Both the position numbers and the translations under genes were made by a program. From NCBI GenBank assembly GCA_943789375.1, contig CALSTX010000014.1, positions 1 to 64,000 of the forward strand: a stretch of 64,000 bases of DNA, in the 5' to 3' direction. Positions within the stretch are counted from its first letter, which is position 1; the number at the start of each line of letters is the position of its first letter. The stretch comes from an uncultured Opitutales bacterium (GTDB lineage Bacteria; Verrucomicrobiota; Verrucomicrobiia; Opitutales; Seribacteraceae). Shown here piece by piece: positions 1-11,200 of the stretch. Below the pieces are notes generated by a model, which had not been told where the DNA came from, made no database searches, and was given only the letters and a program-made list of their open reading frames with translations.

Positions 1-1864
1 GGATTTGGTCACCGAGGTGGCCGCATTGTAGCGCCCACCAGTGCTCACATTGCCTGCCTGACTGGCAGTGATCGTTGCCGATCCGGCACCAACGATTTGT
101 AAGGAATTACCGCTCACAACCGTGGCCACTGCCGTGTTCGAACTAGCGTAGGAAATCGTCAGGTTGGTATCGGCCCCGCTGTCCGCATCAATTGAATTTG
201 CGGTCATGCTGACATTAGAAGCACCAATGGTCAGTCCGGAAATGGTCTGCGTCCAGGTGATGTTCTGGTCGAGGTAACGGTCATCCTTTATGGTCAGGGA
301 CTGGGTGGCATCGGCTGCGGCCAGGTAGGTGTCGTTTCCTCCCTGGCTTGCAGTAATCGTAACGGAACCACCTTGGTGCAGGGTGAGGGTGGTTCCACTC
401 AGGGAAGCCACCGATGCATCGGAGGTTGCATAGCTAATTGCCAGTCCGGAAGAAGCCGTGGCTTTGCCAGAGAGCGAGTAGGTACCGGTGTTTAGGCTGG
501 CGTCGCTAAGGGCATTAAAGGTGATGGTTTGTGGAACTTTGGTAACCGTTAATGTTTTCTCCACCGATGGGGCAGGGTTGTAGCTTCCATTACCGTCCTG
601 AGTGGCACGCATCGTGGCCACACCCGCTCCCACGATGGTAACGGTTCCATTGGACTCCACGGTGGCAACCCCTGGGTGCAGGCTGGTAAAGCTGACTGGT
701 AGTCCGGAAGATGCGTTGGCATCTAAACTAAAGTTCGAGGATAAAACATTCTTGTCTGGAATATCCGCAAAGGTGATCGTCTGGTCGGCCCGGGGAGTTG
801 CAGTGACAATGAAGGGCTGGCTTGCGGTGGCGGACTGCCAGGGAGCCTGACCAGGCTGGGTCGCGGTAATCGTAACCTTGCCCACCTTCAGGGCATTTAC
901 CTGGTATCCATTGGTCGCATCTCCAGAGAAGGAAACCACCGTGGAATCATTGCTATCGAAACTAAAAGTGGTTAGGCCAGAATCTGCACTTACATCCAGG
1001 GTTGCCGATTGCCCGGCTTGTTTATCCGAGATTGGTTGGAAGGTAAGAATCTGAGTTCCACCAAACGCAGGCTTGGTATTTTTGTAACTATGTGAGCTTG
1101 AAAGATCGCTCACCAATCCCCATTTGTGGGCAAGATAACCCTCGATCTTTTGGCGCACTCCATCACTCAAAGCCCGGTCGTAGGCAACCACTTCTGCAAT
1201 TTCTCCGGCAAAATCGTTACCTACTTTATTAAAAGCGTTCGGACTAAGCGAACTGGTGCTCGATCCTTTGTTCACTCCGTCCACATAGATGGAGTAAGCA
1301 CCAGGCTCAAACTGCCAGACCACAATGCCTCCATCACTTGAGGAAACTCCTGAATCAATCGCACCCAATGCAAATTTTTGGGCCGAGGTGGTAAGGTTTT
1401 GGTTGCCTCCAAAAGGTTTAGTTACCGCACTTTGGTTGCTTGCCTGCATGATTACGGCTGCAATCACACGGATGTTGGCATCGGCACTTAAGTCAAAGCT
1501 CTGAGCGGCAGTAAAGTTGATTACTCCCTTATTGTTCAGCTCAGCTGCTCCATAGGTCGGACGATTACTAGAGGTTGCCTGTCCGGCATGGTTATTATTA
1601 CCAGATTGGTCGATCCACTGGATGATCGAGGTGCCGTCGGTAATGCTGTCTGCGGTGTCGTCTCCATCGATGTTGTTGGCATCCAACCACAGGCGTATGC
1701 CGGGTAGGGAGTTGGCCTGCAGGTTGAAGTAACCCACAGTCAGGGTCTGGGTGACGGCAGGGGCGGCGTTGTACGCACTGTCGCCTGCCTGGTTGGCGGT
1801 GATTGTGGCGGTTCCTGCGGCCCGTACTTTGATCGTACGTCCATCGGTGTTGCACTTCGGCAAC
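1..1864 (-). CDS. Giant protein piece: Ig-like modules and one LamG-like module, runs off left edge
   Basis: This stretch is open in a single minus frame with no internal start, and it continues beyond base 1. It reads the end of an Ig-like module, then a LWLDA lectin-like module (about 1090-1715, ending YLAHKWGL), then at least four bacterial Ig-like modules of about 85 residues. Those carry the pattern QTITF...ASSGL.VSF.S...A.V...GAGTATITA. Modules of this type are common in huge secreted proteins of Bacteroidota and Verrucomicrobiota. The upstream frame joins near 1855-1865, where the preceding fragment's sequence stops making sense and this frame takes over. The true C-terminus of the protein lies outside the window. 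Confidence 0.65.
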
Positions 1865-2134
1865 CAAGCTGTCGGAACTGGTAAAACTTACATCCAAACC
1901 GGAGCTAGCTACTGCGGTGGGGATGAAGTTGAAGTCGCCCACTGACCGGTCGGTAATCGTACCGAAGGAAATCGTTTGATCGGATTTATTGAAGGTTGCC
2001 GTAAGGGTGGTCGATGGGGCAGGGGCGTAACTGGTACCATCTCCGGGTTGGGTCGCAGTGAGAGTGACTGTACCGGCCGCCTTGACTCTTGAGGCGGTTG
2101 AAGTCCCCGTTTCCATTCCCGTAGAGTTGGCCAA
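1598..2134 (-). CDS. Giant protein fragment: bacterial Ig-like module
   Basis: The first 95 or so residues are sensible. They finish one Ig-like module (RVKAAGTVTLTATQPGD) and contain most of the next (QTISFGTITDRSVGDFNF). After about 1860 this frame becomes arginine- and histidine-rich nonsense, and the true sequence continues in the neighbouring minus frame. The fragment therefore overlaps the piece on its left. Confidence 0.5.
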   Translation of the reverse strand: MANSTGMETGTSTASRVKAAGTVTLTATQPGDGTSYAPAPSTTLTATFNKSDQTISFGTITDRSVGDFNFIPTAVASSGLDVSFTSSDSLVAEVQHRWTYDQSTGRRNRHNHRQPGRRQCVQRRPCRHPDPDCGLLQPAGQLPTRHTPVVGCQQHRWRRHRRQHYRRHLDHPVDRPIW

Positions 2135-2414
2135 CCAGGGTGGAGTTCATCTCCCCGTCGTAGAATCGCACATCGTCGATCTGCCCGTTAAAGTAACCAC
2201 TGCCGGAGGTGCCGTCCCGACCGATGATTAAATCGGCTGCATTGCCGGTATTAATGGTGGTGGTGCCCGATCCATTGTTGCCGGTGCCATCCACATACAA
2301 CTTGGCCGCTCCGCTATTGGCTGCGGATGGGAAGCTGGCGGCGATGTGGTGCCAGTTGCCATCGGCCAGGCCGGTGGTGGAACTGGTGATGGTGGCACTG
2401 CCCAAATCGAGCAC
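1986..2414 (-). CDS. Giant protein fragment: C-terminal half of a canonical LamG domain
   Basis: The fragment shows the classical LamG core: DGNWHHIAASF, then AKLYVDGTGN, then GQIDDVRFYDGEM. This is the second half of a LamG domain whose first half is in the fragment to the right. After about 2110 the frame is wrong, and the next fragment takes over with the end of an Ig-like module. This canonical LamG sits inside that Ig-like module, between VAELAVTN (fragment to the right) and RVKAAGTVTLTA (fragment to the left). Confidence 0.5.
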   Translation of the reverse strand: MLDLGSATITSSTTGLADGNWHHIAASFPSAANSGAAKLYVDGTGNNGSGTTTINTGNAADLIIGRDGTSGSGYFNGQIDDVRFYDGEMNSTLVGQLYGNGNGDFNRLKSQGGRYSHSHCDPTRRWYQLRPCPIDHPYGNLQ

Positions 2415-2809
2415 CGCTGCTCCCGAGGAGTTGAGCGAGAGCTTGAAGAGGGTACCGGTGCCACTGGCTCCGTATTGCAGAAGTGGCTTGTTTGCTGTGG
2501 AGGTCTTAAACCACAGAGCAACGGTACGACCTGCGGTGCCATTGATGCCGGTGTAGCCATAGGCACGAACATGGTCATTGCTACCGTCGAGGTGATGGCG
2601 TTACCAAATTTACCGGTTGATAGTGGGCCGTTACGCAGGGATCCGGTGTTGGAATTGGCGGAGGAGTCGGATGCATCCCCTGATGTCTCATCGAGCTTGT
2701 ACCATGCCTGCAAGCTGCTTTGGTTGGTTACCGCAAGCTCGGCCACGGAGGTGTCATCCACCGAGTAGAGAACGGCCAGACCGGAAGTGGCACTGGCGTT
2801 TAAGTCCAC
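2228..2809 (-). CDS. Giant protein fragment: start of Ig-like module interrupted by a LamG domain
   Basis: About 72 residues are in frame. They hold the first half of an Ig-like module (ASATSGLAVLYSVDDTSVAE) followed directly by the start of a canonical LamG domain (LQAWYKLDETSGDASDSS). After about 2590 the frame is lost, shown by a proline- and serine-rich, low-complexity translation, and LamG sense resumes in another frame. Confidence 0.45.
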   Translation of the reverse strand: MDLNASATSGLAVLYSVDDTSVAELAVTNQSSLQAWYKLDETSGDASDSSANSNTGSLRNGPLSTGKFGNAITSTVAMTMFVPMATPASMAPQVVPLLCGLRPPQQTSHFCNTEPVAPVPSSSSRSTPREQRCSIWAVPPSPVPPPAWPMATGTTSPPASHPQPIAERPSCMWMAPATMDRAPPPLIPAMQPI

Positions 2810-3866
2810 GGTTTGGCCTCACGCCCACTCCGCTAAAGTCCTGCCCCCAGGCAATCGATTGCTCGGTCAGGCTGGAAAGCACTAAGCTTCCATCCACATA
2901 AGTGAAGGAGTATTTTTTGGACTGGGCGTCGCTCGGGCGGACATAGTAGGTACCCGCACTGCTGGAACTGGTCGCATCGGTGGTCACCGAGGGACCACGA
3001 GTTAAGCTAACCGTTTTGTGAGTGTGATTGCTGGGCAAGGAATCTGTTAAGCCCCACTTGTGGGCCAGGTAGCCCTCAATCGCTTGCCTGTCTGTAGTGC
3101 TTGCCGAGGTGTAGCAAACGGCTTCAGCAAAGGTACCCATAATAGGTTGTGGGGTACCACTGCGGTTGGCCATGATCGTAATCCGCGAATCAACCAGTAA
3201 GTTTCTGGAATCTGTGACGGCGTTGTCGAAGTTGGTTCCATTGCGCCAGGCAGAGAGTTGGTTATTTGTCCGATCAAATGTAATCGAGAACATCTGGGTG
3301 GTTCCTCGCAAATCTGCTGAGCTTGAATTTGAAGTAGTAATAGAAGTACTATCTTTGGCCACTTTACCGAAGAAACGATAATTGTCATGTCCACGAAGTT
3401 CCCAACTTCCATTTACCCAACCACCATAAGCAATCAGGGAGTCGGCAGAGTTATTGACAGATCCTTGGGCATCCACAGAAGCGACAATTACCCATGTCTG
3501 GTCCTCATTTTTTATGTTTGAGCTGTCGGCACGAAGGTAGTCAGAACCATCAAAGCTTAGGGTGTTTAATCCATTCAGGTCAGTGATCCCGGTTTGGGGT
3601 TTATTATCAGCTGTGGACTGAGCCACATGATTTCCATTTCCACTCTTGTCGTTAAGTTGGCTGACTGCACCCGAAGACTGAGTGATGGTCGAACTGTCTG
3701 AAGCATCGAGCCAAAGTTTTAGGCCAAGCCCTGCTGGATTTGCGGCTATCGCAAGAGAGGCATCGCTGTGCTTCCAACCGGTAACGGTGTAATTGAGGTC
3801 AGGGATAGCATCACCCACCGAGAGGGACAGGTCCTGCCCGGTGATGGTGAGCGGTGCCTTGGCCAC
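2754..3866 (-). CDS. Giant protein fragment: MBG-like domain split by a LamG-like module
   Basis: Residues 5-37 are the first half of an MBG-like domain (LTITGQDLSLSVGDAIPDLN). A complete LWLDA lectin-like module follows, from about residue 49 (KLWLDASDSSTITQ) to YLAHKWGLTDSLPS. The second half of the MBG-like domain then resumes with SLTRGPSVTTDATSSSSAGT and KKYSFTYVDGSLVL. Both halves match the order expected for one domain, so the lectin module appears inserted inside it. Sense is lost near 2820, where a frame change leads into the next fragment. Confidence 0.6.
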   Translation of the reverse strand: MAKAPLTITGQDLSLSVGDAIPDLNYTVTGWKHSDASLAIAANPAGLGLKLWLDASDSSTITQSSGAVSQLNDKSGNGNHVAQSTADNKPQTGITDLNGLNTLSFDGSDYLRADSSNIKNEDQTWVIVASVDAQGSVNNSADSLIAYGGWVNGSWELRGHDNYRFFGKVAKDSTSITTSNSSSADLRGTTQMFSITFDRTNNQLSAWRNGTNFDNAVTDSRNLLVDSRITIMANRSGTPQPIMGTFAEAVCYTSASTTDRQAIEGYLAHKWGLTDSLPSNHTHKTVSLTRGPSVTTDATSSSSAGTYYVRPSDAQSKKYSFTYVDGSLVLSSLTEQSIAWGQDFSGVGVRPNRGLKRQCHFRSGRSLLGG

Positions 3867-4777
3867 GGAGAAGGTGTGGGATAACGGGTGGCGGCAAAGG
3901 CGGTGGCGTTTTCCGCAGCGGTGGCGGTCAAGGTAACAGATCCACCCCCACGAATGATGGCACTGGTTCCGTTGATCTCGATGATGTCACTATCGCTGGA
4001 GGTGTAGTTTAAGTCACCTGAACCTGTGGCTGTGGCAGTCAGGCTGAGCGGGGAGTCTCCGTAGACCAGGCCTGCAAAGGTCTGGTTCCAGTCGATCACC
4101 CGATAACCTTTGCTTACTCCAAAGGAAATGGATTTACTATCGTTTCCATCGGCGTTGCTGGCGGTAACGGTTGAAGTAAAAGCACTCAGGCTGGATACAC
4201 TACCGGAAATGAGTCCAGAGTTATTTATGCTAAGACCGCTGGCTAAACCACTTGCTGACCAACTGGTGGGGTTACGATCCGCTAGAATTTGTAAGCTAAC
4301 CGGTTGACCAGTGGTGATAAGCATATCAGGCCAACTGGTGTAACTCTTGTAATTGTGACCACTGGGTAAAGCGGAAGTAAGCCCCCACTTGACTGCCATG
4401 TATCCTTCTACTAAAGCCGCATCTGCATTGGAGACCTTGCTATTGAAGGCAACAATTTCAGCAATATCCAGGTTACACTGTAAACCGGTTACCCGTCCTA
4501 TTTGGTGATTAGAGTGATTACTGGTGTCATTATCGTTCACAATTAAGCGAACCACCATGTAATTTGTAATCGTACCAAGGTTGAAGTTTCCACTAAGAGC
4601 AGTACCATTTTTAAAGACCTCAGCTGGGAGTTGGTTGCTGTGAAAATAAGTCTGGCCATTTTCGGTTATGTAATTTGAGTTTCTCAAGTTATGCCCTGAG
4701 GATGGATTGCGGCCAAATGGTCCACCATACCCACTCCATGTAGTATTTGCAGGAGGTGAACGGAAGACAAAGAACAT
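3746..4777 (-). CDS. Giant protein fragment: LamG-like module, He_PIG and Ig-like modules
   Basis: The fragment begins in the middle of a lectin-like module, which ends with MAVKWGLTSALPSGHNYK. It continues into a He_PIG-type putative Ig domain (GLASGLSINNSGLISGSV) and then an Ig-like module (IDWNQTFAGLVYGDSPLSLT) that ends in GGGSVTLTATAAENATAFAA. The last 30 or so residues are out of frame, and the fragment to the left resumes with the MBG-like domain. Confidence 0.55.
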   Translation of the reverse strand: MFFVFRSPPANTTWSGYGGPFGRNPSSGHNLRNSNYITENGQTYFHSNQLPAEVFKNGTALSGNFNLGTITNYMVVRLIVNDNDTSNHSNHQIGRVTGLQCNLDIAEIVAFNSKVSNADAALVEGYMAVKWGLTSALPSGHNYKSYTSWPDMLITTGQPVSLQILADRNPTSWSASGLASGLSINNSGLISGSVSSLSAFTSTVTASNADGNDSKSISFGVSKGYRVIDWNQTFAGLVYGDSPLSLTATATGSGDLNYTSSDSDIIEINGTSAIIRGGGSVTLTATAAENATAFAATRYPTPSPWPRHRSPSPGRTCPSRWVMLSLTSITPLPVGSTAMPLLR

Positions 4778-5247
4778 ATCCTTAACGAAGAAAGAACCAC
4801 TAACGGGTAAGTAATCGCCACCTCTGATTTCGACAACCCTTCCACTATGCTTGGTCCGCTCGTTGTTTTGAGCTCGGGAGTCCCCGAGGCAGAATTGGCA
4901 TGATGGCTATTGCCACTTTTGTCAGACCAAGAGCTAATGTTGCCGGATGCTGTCGAATCGGTTACACCATTCGCATCGAGATCACTGGCATCAAACCAAA
5001 CTTCCATGCCTGAGATATTAGTAATGGAAGAATTACTGATTTCAGAGAGATCACGAATCAACGGCTTGTTATCAAAAATAGGAGCCACATTTTTGTAAGG
5101 ATGGTTGGCTGTCCAGGCTATTGGTTGCTCCCCAACGGTGGGCGAGGTAGCCTTCCACTTTTTGTTCCTCGGATGTGGTGAGTTGGCGGGTGAAGATGAG
5201 CAGTTCGCCCACATCCCCACCGAAGTCCTCTGTGGAGGAGGCGGCAT
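4684..5247 (-). CDS. Giant protein fragment: tandem junction of two LamG-like modules
   Basis: From about 5130 downward this frame gives the end of one lectin-like module (ANHPYKNVAPIF) and the first half of the next (GMEVWFDASDLDANGVTDS, then SWSDKSGNSHHANS). Sense is lost near 4830, and the second half of that module continues in the neighbouring fragment. The two modules are directly in tandem here rather than separated by an Ig or FN3 domain. Confidence 0.5.
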   Translation of the reverse strand: MPPPPQRTSVGMWANCSSSPANSPHPRNKKWKATSPTVGEQPIAWTANHPYKNVAPIFDNKPLIRDLSEISNSSITNISGMEVWFDASDLDANGVTDSTASGNISSWSDKSGNSHHANSASGTPELKTTSGPSIVEGLSKSEVAITYPLVVLSSLRICSLSSVHLLQILHGVGMVDHLAAIHPQGIT

Positions 5248-8200
5248 TTTTACCCAATTTTATATTGGTCAGTGATCCCGATGATCCGGTGGATTTCACC
5301 ACGATGGAGGGATACTCAGCGTTGGATCCACTGGGGGTTAAGTGCCAGGTGGACTCGCTGGCTATGCGACCGTTGTTATCCCCAGCCTGATCGGGGCGGC
5401 GGGTGGCGGCATAGGCGGAATAACCACCTACCTCGCTGCGCAGGGTGGAGACATTGAGAAAGTCACCCGTGCCATCAAACCGCACCGAGGGCTTGGTGCC
5501 AAAGGAGTTGGTCTGCCGGGTGGGCTGGTTATCAGTGTTGGTCTGGTTGACAGTGGCAGTGGTGAGCGACTTGTCCGTCCATGCCGAGACAGCTGCCCCA
5601 TTGGTTACGGTATCGGTGGTGCCGTCCCCGTTTAAATCGGTGGCATCTATCCAGAGGGCGAGATCTGGAATGGAGTACTTGTTGATCGCGGTGTTGGCAG
5701 GCACGAAGGTCTGCACCGGTCCCCAGGAGGTGCCGGCAGAAGTGGTTGCCTTGGCGGTGTAGTAGTAGGTCGTGCCCGTGGTCAGCCCGGTAAGGGGGTG
5801 GGAAAGTACGCCAATGCCGTGGGTGCCGGAGAGAGCATGGGTGTTATCCCAATTGCCTGGGGTGGTGCTGCCATTGTTGTCCCCCCAATAGAAGGTAACC
5901 GCAGCATCCTCACCGCCCTGAGTAATGGTGGGCTGGTAGGGATCACTTGAGTAGTAGGGGTGGGCGGCGGAGAACATCGTGCCCATTAAGCCCCACTTGC
6001 GGGCAAGATGCCCCTCGATTTTGAGGCGTTCGGACTCCGGTACCACCCGGTTGATGATAAAGAAATCAGCAATTTGTACTTTTGCACGGTAAGAATGAGT
6101 GTTCCCTTTCATGGCAAAATTGAGCAGAGTGGGCTTGCGGTTGGTTCCATCATCCGCACCGGTTCCTGCAGTGAGTACTTTTTGGTTATCCAGCCAGACA
6201 TCTCCCTTGTCGATATCGTTCAAAGTAGCCTGGATCAGGTGCCAGTTGGTATCGTTACTGCCAGTGTCTGCACTGGTTGGCCAGAGGTTGCCATTAAAGG
6301 AGGCTACGTTGCGGGTATGGTTGGCCAGGGCGCCAAAGCGCCAGTTATTTGTGTGCTGAGAGGTGACCACCTGTACATGCACATCTCCTGCACCATTCCC
6401 CGTCTGACGATAGAGCATGAAAATGGAGAAGTTTTCGGTGTGTGCGGCCAGGTTGTCGTTGGAATCATCCATGTAGACGGCATCCCCACTCCATGCACCG
6501 TCAAAGTCGACCACTCCCTTGCCTCCCAGAGTATTGGGCATAAAGGTGGGGGCGGAGGTTACCCGGTTGGCATCCCGGTTGTTACCGGATTTATCCTTCC
6601 ACCCGGTGTTATTAACCAAATCGTACTGGGTGGTGTTGGCGGTGCCGTCGGCATCGGGGTCGTTACCATCCAACCACATTAGCAGACCGGGAACAGTGGA
6701 TGAGGAGAAGGGCCCACCCGTGGTGTACGAAACACCCCCGGTGGAGTTTAAGTCTGCGTTCAAGGTAACGCTTGTCTTGGTCACATCGGTGGCTCCTGGT
6801 ACCAGCACTTGGGGAAGGCCGAGGGTTACAAATTCCTGGCGATTAGATACGCTTGTGTAGTCAACCCCACCTACTGTGGAAACCGCACTAAAGCGGTAGA
6901 AATAACGAGTGCCAGCTTCTAAACTAGAAAGATTGTGGGAAATAGATCCTACGCTAATATCAGCTCCACTGCTTAAATTCGCGGTATCAAAAGCTTCGCG
7001 ATTACTAAATGCATACAAATGCCAATTATTGGCACTAAAGGTGAATTCTGCATCGGTACCATCAGCAACATAGGTACACTCAACAAGAAGGCTGTCTGGA
7101 GTTTGACCATCGTAAAGGTCCTGATCCACTGTTATAGTTTCGCTTAAATCAGAGCATGTAATGGTGTTGATCCGTGGTCCACCCCATGCCTGCGAATACA
7201 AAGCTAATACATAAGCTTTACCCGAAGTTAGACCAGAAATGGTAAGCTTTTGAGTACCACCAAATTTGAAACCATCATCAAGAATTGCTCCAATATTTCC
7301 TGTCGCAGTGGAATCAGCTGAAGCATGCGAGCCATCAATATTATTAGTAAAACCACCAAGACTCCACCCAGTACCGGAAGTATTAGTAGTTCCGGTAAAG
7401 GATACTCCATTTACGGAACGGGTAGTTCCGTGAAGATTGATCGCAGTGGTGTAAGTGTATGTAGAGGAAACGCCCGAGTCGGCATCTCCATAAAGCCTGG
7501 AAGACTTCCAACCTGTGGAAACATCGGAAAGATCTGATTTACCATAGTAAATATCTACTTTCGTATTCCCGTCTGTGGCGAGTAGACTTCCGTTGGCGGT
7601 AGCGGTGGTACCAGCAACCGAGGTTGCAGAAGTGGCGGAAATGGCAGGTGGTTGAGTCTGCGAGTTGGTGGTAAAGGCGGTCGCATTGGTCCACACAGCA
7701 CCAGCCGAGTTCGATGCCTTGATCCGGAAAATATAGCTGGTGCCTGCAGTGAGACCATTGAGGGCGATGGTTGCACTTCCGGCGGACTGAGCCCCGCTTA
7801 AACTTCCGCTGTAGTCCCAACCTGTGGTGGTCTCGCCCTTATCGGTAGTTCCGTAGTAATAATCAATGGATACATCGGCCCCACCTGTTTCCAAAATGGT
7901 AACCGATGCCGTACCGGAAGTGGATCCGACAGAGTCAACCGAGACCACTGGCTGATTAATTGTAGTCGATTTGTAGGGATGCCCACTCGCCAAAGAACCA
8001 GTCAACCCCCACTTGTGGGCCAGATAGCCTTCAATTTTTTCGATATCAGAAAAACTGAGAGTGGAATTAAAAATTAAAAGTTCTCCGAGGTCACCCTTCC
8101 ATGTTCTACCCCCAATGTTTCGGTCATTGGAGAAGTTGCTTGCTCTTAGGTCGGATGTGGAGCGTAATGAAACAACTGAAAGAGTGCTAGGTTGTGTGGT

Positions 8201-11200
8201 TGATTCTCCATTTATCGAAGAACCGTTTACTTTAAGTTGTCCATTTTTTGCAGCGGCAAAGGAGGCAAAGTAATAGTTGCCGTTTGAGTGGAAATCATAA
8301 ATTTGGTCAGGACTGTAACCGAGCATAAAACGGTTGCTATCTGTGCCCCATTTCCAAACCACCCAGAAAACAGTTCGGATGTCAGTCATGGCAGGAAAAG
8401 CATGATATTGACCATCTGTTCCCGAGTAACGCATGACTGAAAGCCCATTTTGTTCTTCGGTTAATACAGAAGGAGATCCATTCTTTGTGGCATCATTCCC
8501 ATTCCCACTTTTATCCGTCCAGGTACTTCCTGCTGCAGTCAATTCCGCTGCATCCAACCACAGGCTCATGCCCGTGGGTTGATAGAGTCCGGACTGGAGT
8601 AGGGGAGCAGTAGGATTGACAGTGATGGTGACCACCTTGGAGTCCGACCCGGCCAGGTTGCTGGCAGTCACCGTAACATTGTGATCGCCGATCTCGGTTG
8701 GGTGACCGCTGATTTCACCAGTTGTGGGGTTGATGGCCAACCCGCTGGGCAGACCGGTGGCGGAGTAGTCGGTACCGGAGTTGGAGGTGACGGTGTACCA
8801 GGTGGTACCATTGGTTTCTGCGTAAACCGCCGATGCATCATCTGCAGAAAGGGCGACTTTGTAGAGGCGGAACTCGTCCAGGTCGCCAGCAAAATAGCGA
8901 GCCGTGTTATCCCCACCAGCACGGCCAATGTACTGAGGAGTACGGTTGGCACTGGAGGGGGCTGTCTTGTCGGTAAAGGAGGTAAATAGGGTACCGTTGC
9001 GGTAAAACTTCACATTGGACGTACCCGCACCACCATCTTCCTGCACAACGGACAGGTGCATCCATTGACCCCACTGAATGAGGCTGTCTCCGGAATTGGA
9101 ATATTTTGCCCCGCTCGATGCCTGAACATCGAGCACCAAAGCTCCCCCGTCTGAACTTGTGTAACGCAGACCAATGCCCTCGGTTCCTGAAAGGGAAAGG
9201 ATATTGGCAGAATTGCGCCATTCATCGGCCTTGATCCAGGCAGAGAGGGTAAACGCCCCGCCGAAGGGCCAAGAGCCCAGGTCGAGGTGCTGGCCGCTGC
9301 CGTCGCCGCAGGTCTTGCTCGAAGGCGAATCAAAAGAAAGAGCCTTGCCGATCTTTCCACCCACGCGGTTGGCCGCAGTCATATTTTTAAGGGTGGCATC
9401 CCGACCGTTGTTCGAGAAGTCGGTAGCGGTTGCTCCGCTGGCCTCATCAAAAGCATACCAAAAGGCGAGATCGTTGAATCGAGTCGCTGAATTTTTACGA
9501 TAATTGAGGTTGGAGAAGGTGGCGGTTGCCGTGCTTCCCGAACTGATGGTGGGAGGAGTGTTTTCGGTAACGGTGCCCTGTTGTGCCCCGGTTCCCACAT
9601 CGACGGACCCTTCGGTCAAGTTGGTGGTGTAGGCAAAGACCACGCGACCGCCCCCACCGATACCCCCAGCTGGCGGGGTGGCACCCTTGGCCTGGATGCT
9701 TCCGTTGTTGGTAATGGTTTTACCGGACAGACGGATGGATCCACCCGATCCGCCCCCACCGCCATTGCTGGCAGTGCCGGATACCGTGCCACCATTGGCT
9801 GAGATTGTACCACCGGATGTAATAGTCAAAGTACCATTGCCATCGGCTTCCAGGGAGATTGCACCCCCACCAGCACCTCCACCGGCGCCAGCTCCCGAAC
9901 CCCCGCCGGAACCACCATGGAGGTGGGCGATGTAGGGGGAACCGTAGGTATTACCAAAAGAGGTATCGGTGGACTGGTACTGCCCCTTGGAGCCGTATCC
10001 ACCCCCACCACCAACGGTGCCATTTACATTCATTTTACCACCTCCGGGGCCATAGCCATTGTCGCTGTTCTTGGTGCCGCCATTGTGGCCACCGAGCTTG
10101 CCCATACCATAATTGATGATCGTGCTGTAAAAGCCAGGGTAGGCGATCTCAGCATTGCCCCCATTTGCGGACAGGGAGGTGCCGATGGAAATATCACCGT
10201 TGTTGGTGGTTTTAAGGATAAGAGAATTTTCTCCCTGCAGGTTTACTGTTAATCCAGTCGCGAGGTTGATCGAGGGGAAACTGAAGGTGCAGGTCTTGTA
10301 CTCAATGCCATCGTCATCCTTGTTCTCAATCACACCCACGCCATGGGTGCCCCCGCTGTGTGTCCAGTACCCGTAAGTCGTATCGATGGTAAGGGTACCA
10401 CTGGAGTGGGAGAGGGCAGCGGTTGGGGTGGACCCTGAAATATGCAGGGTGCCCGGACGGTGCCCGTCCAACTTAATTGTGCCCAGGGTAAGGTTACCAT
10501 TGGTCTTGATGGCAATGCGTCCCCCGCCACCAGGAGTTGCGGTCAAACCCGTTCCTCCCTTTGGCTTCCAAGGTGCCGGCAATAGAGATGCTACCACCTT
10601 CCAAACGGATGGCTCCACCGGATCCGCCCCCACCGCTTTGGGCATGACTGGTGGAGGTGTCCCCACCATTGGCGAGGATTTTTCCTCCGGAGGTAATGAT
10701 AAGGGCACCATCCCCATGGGCAAACAGTTCCACCGCACCCCCACCGGCTCCACCGCCGTAGTGTCTCCACCACCGCCTCCGGAACCCCCAATTAAATGGT
10801 TGGCCAGTTCGGGTGTGGCATAGGTTTGAGAATATGAAAAGTCCCAGTCTTTGCCTTGTCCGCCAAAGGCAGCACCGCCACCCTGAGCACTGTTTACGCT
10901 CTTGGTTTTGCCTTTACCGGGGCCGTTGCCGTCCACATCCATAGCTCCGCCATCAAACCCGCCGGCTTTGCCGGATCCACCCACATTGGATGGGTCGTTG
11001 CCACCATTTACATTGATGGTGGTGCCGAGGGTGAGGGCACCATGGTTGCGGGTGCGCAGGGATACCGCATTGCTACCGGTCAAATTCACAACCACCCCGG
11101 AGCCCAGGCTGATGGTATCTGCGGTGTAGGTGACCACTTGGTAGGGGTAGGCGTTGCCATCTCCATCGGTGTAGGTCTTGTCGGAAAATTCACCGAGGAG

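Noticed and set aside
6008-6682. Plus-strand 224-codon ORF
   Set aside because: It is antisense to clear LamG/FN3 coding sequence and is explained by the high G+C and repetitive codons there.
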